A DNA stretch of 42,367 nt from Gnetum montanum. Taxonomy: Eukaryota > Streptophyta > Gnetopsida > Gnetales > Gnetaceae. Position 1 is the first letter of the stretch. Each line of letters starts with the position of its first letter. Shown in pieces: positions 41,947-42,367 of this stretch. The stretch covers positions 1,152,413 through 1,194,779 of the forward strand of contig MNCI01001451.1 in NCBI GenBank assembly GCA_015680685.1, written 5' to 3'. A program made the position numbers and the translations under genes. The notes under the pieces were generated by a model that ran no database searches, had not been told where the DNA came from, and saw only the letters and a program-made list of their open reading frames with translations.

Positions 41947-42367
41947 ATATTTCCAATATGCAAGGATCCTTATTTCTCATTTATTAATCCTAGCCATACT
42001 CAACCGTTTAGTTATGGGGGATATCCCCCATTTCAGTAACAAGCAGGATTAATAAATGTTTTTAATTTTCTTTAATTTTACAACTTTTTTGTTTTTCAGT
42101 TTTTCAGTTTTTCAAATTTTTGTTTTATCTTTTTTGTGTGTTTGTGTGTTTGTCTTTTTCTGTTTTTGTAAGTAATCTCATCTACGAATAAAACACTCAT
42201 GTGGATTGTTGGTTGAGATGTGTTTTATGTTCTTAAGTCATGAGTGTTCAATTATTTGAAATAGTGAGCCCACTACACCCACTCATCCACTCTATAAATA
42301 AAGAGGTTCTGTTCGAGGGTACAGTGATATTCTTGAAATTTCTAAAACTTAAAATTAATTTTGTGTT
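41947..42367 (+). other. Region after D gag, resembling C/E 3' untranslated region
   Basis: A T-rich block with GTTTTTCAG repeats and GTGTGTTTGTGTGTTTG (about 42060-42175). Then AAGTCATGAGTG and AGTGAGCCCACTACACCC...AATAAAGAGGTTC (42235-42312), matching E at 32485-32563 and C at 24971-25010 (minus). No protease or RT is found in these 421 bases. Confidence 0.6.

Larger units (their letters stand above)
38941..42367 (+). mobile_element. Athila-like Ty3/Gypsy element D, left part; youngest insertion
   Basis: It contains a 987-bp 5' LTR (38941-39927), tRNA-Asp PBS (39929-39946), an intact gag (40060-41946), and then sequence matching the 3' untranslated regions of C and E. It interrupts F's RT. 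CpG content is much higher than in its neighbours and gag is open throughout, so it is the most recent element here. The 3' end is outside the window. Confidence 0.87.

Overview
This window looks like nuclear, intergenic DNA from a plant with a large, repeat-rich genome (possibly a gymnosperm, but the sequence does not fix the species). It is AT-rich. It has no intact host gene, and almost every long stretch can be assigned to a decayed retrotransposon. The only trace of a cellular gene is a broken leucine-rich-repeat receptor-kinase fragment at the left edge (minus strand), joined to the 3' part of an RTE-like LINE.

Layout. 1-1400: receptor-kinase pseudogene plus LINE remnant. 1401-4042: no gene, one small minisatellite. 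4043-15339: LTR element A (plus, 5-bp target duplication CTAAT, initiator-Met PBS, no recognisable pol). A is interrupted by element B1 (4918-11183, minus), a Copia-type element with a gag-like gene but no pol. 15345-16544: unassigned. 16545-20984: B2, a second copy of B, whose 5' LTR is cut by element E. E (20985 onward, plus; Athila-like Ty3/Gypsy with a tRNA-Asp-type PBS) is itself cut within its protease by element C (22625-31535, minus; same superfamily, with gag, protease, RT, RNase H and part of integrase, all decayed). E resumes at 31536 and gives way near 32.7-33.1 kb to element F (minus, Tat-like Ty3/Gypsy with two RNase H domains). F carries long tandem-repeat arrays between integrase and its LTR promoter. 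F's reverse transcriptase is cut at 38940/38941 by element D (plus), which runs off the right edge. D has a CpG-rich LTR, a tRNA-Asp PBS and the only long intact reading frame here, a 628-codon gag.

The nesting gives a relative chronology: B2 is older than E; E is older than both C and F; F is older than D. On the left, A is older than B1. The state of decay agrees: D keeps its CpGs and an open gag, while the older elements are full of stops and TG/CA transitions.

The most interesting signals are: (1) a gag-only Copia family with two copies sharing the same gag stop codon and a duplicated 5' splice-site consensus just after it; (2) arrays of short palindromes directly upstream of the LTR TATA boxes in two unrelated families (AGATGTCT/AGACATCT in B; GCGATATCGC in D); (3) satellite-like arrays within F; (4) evidence that D is also a gag-only derivative.
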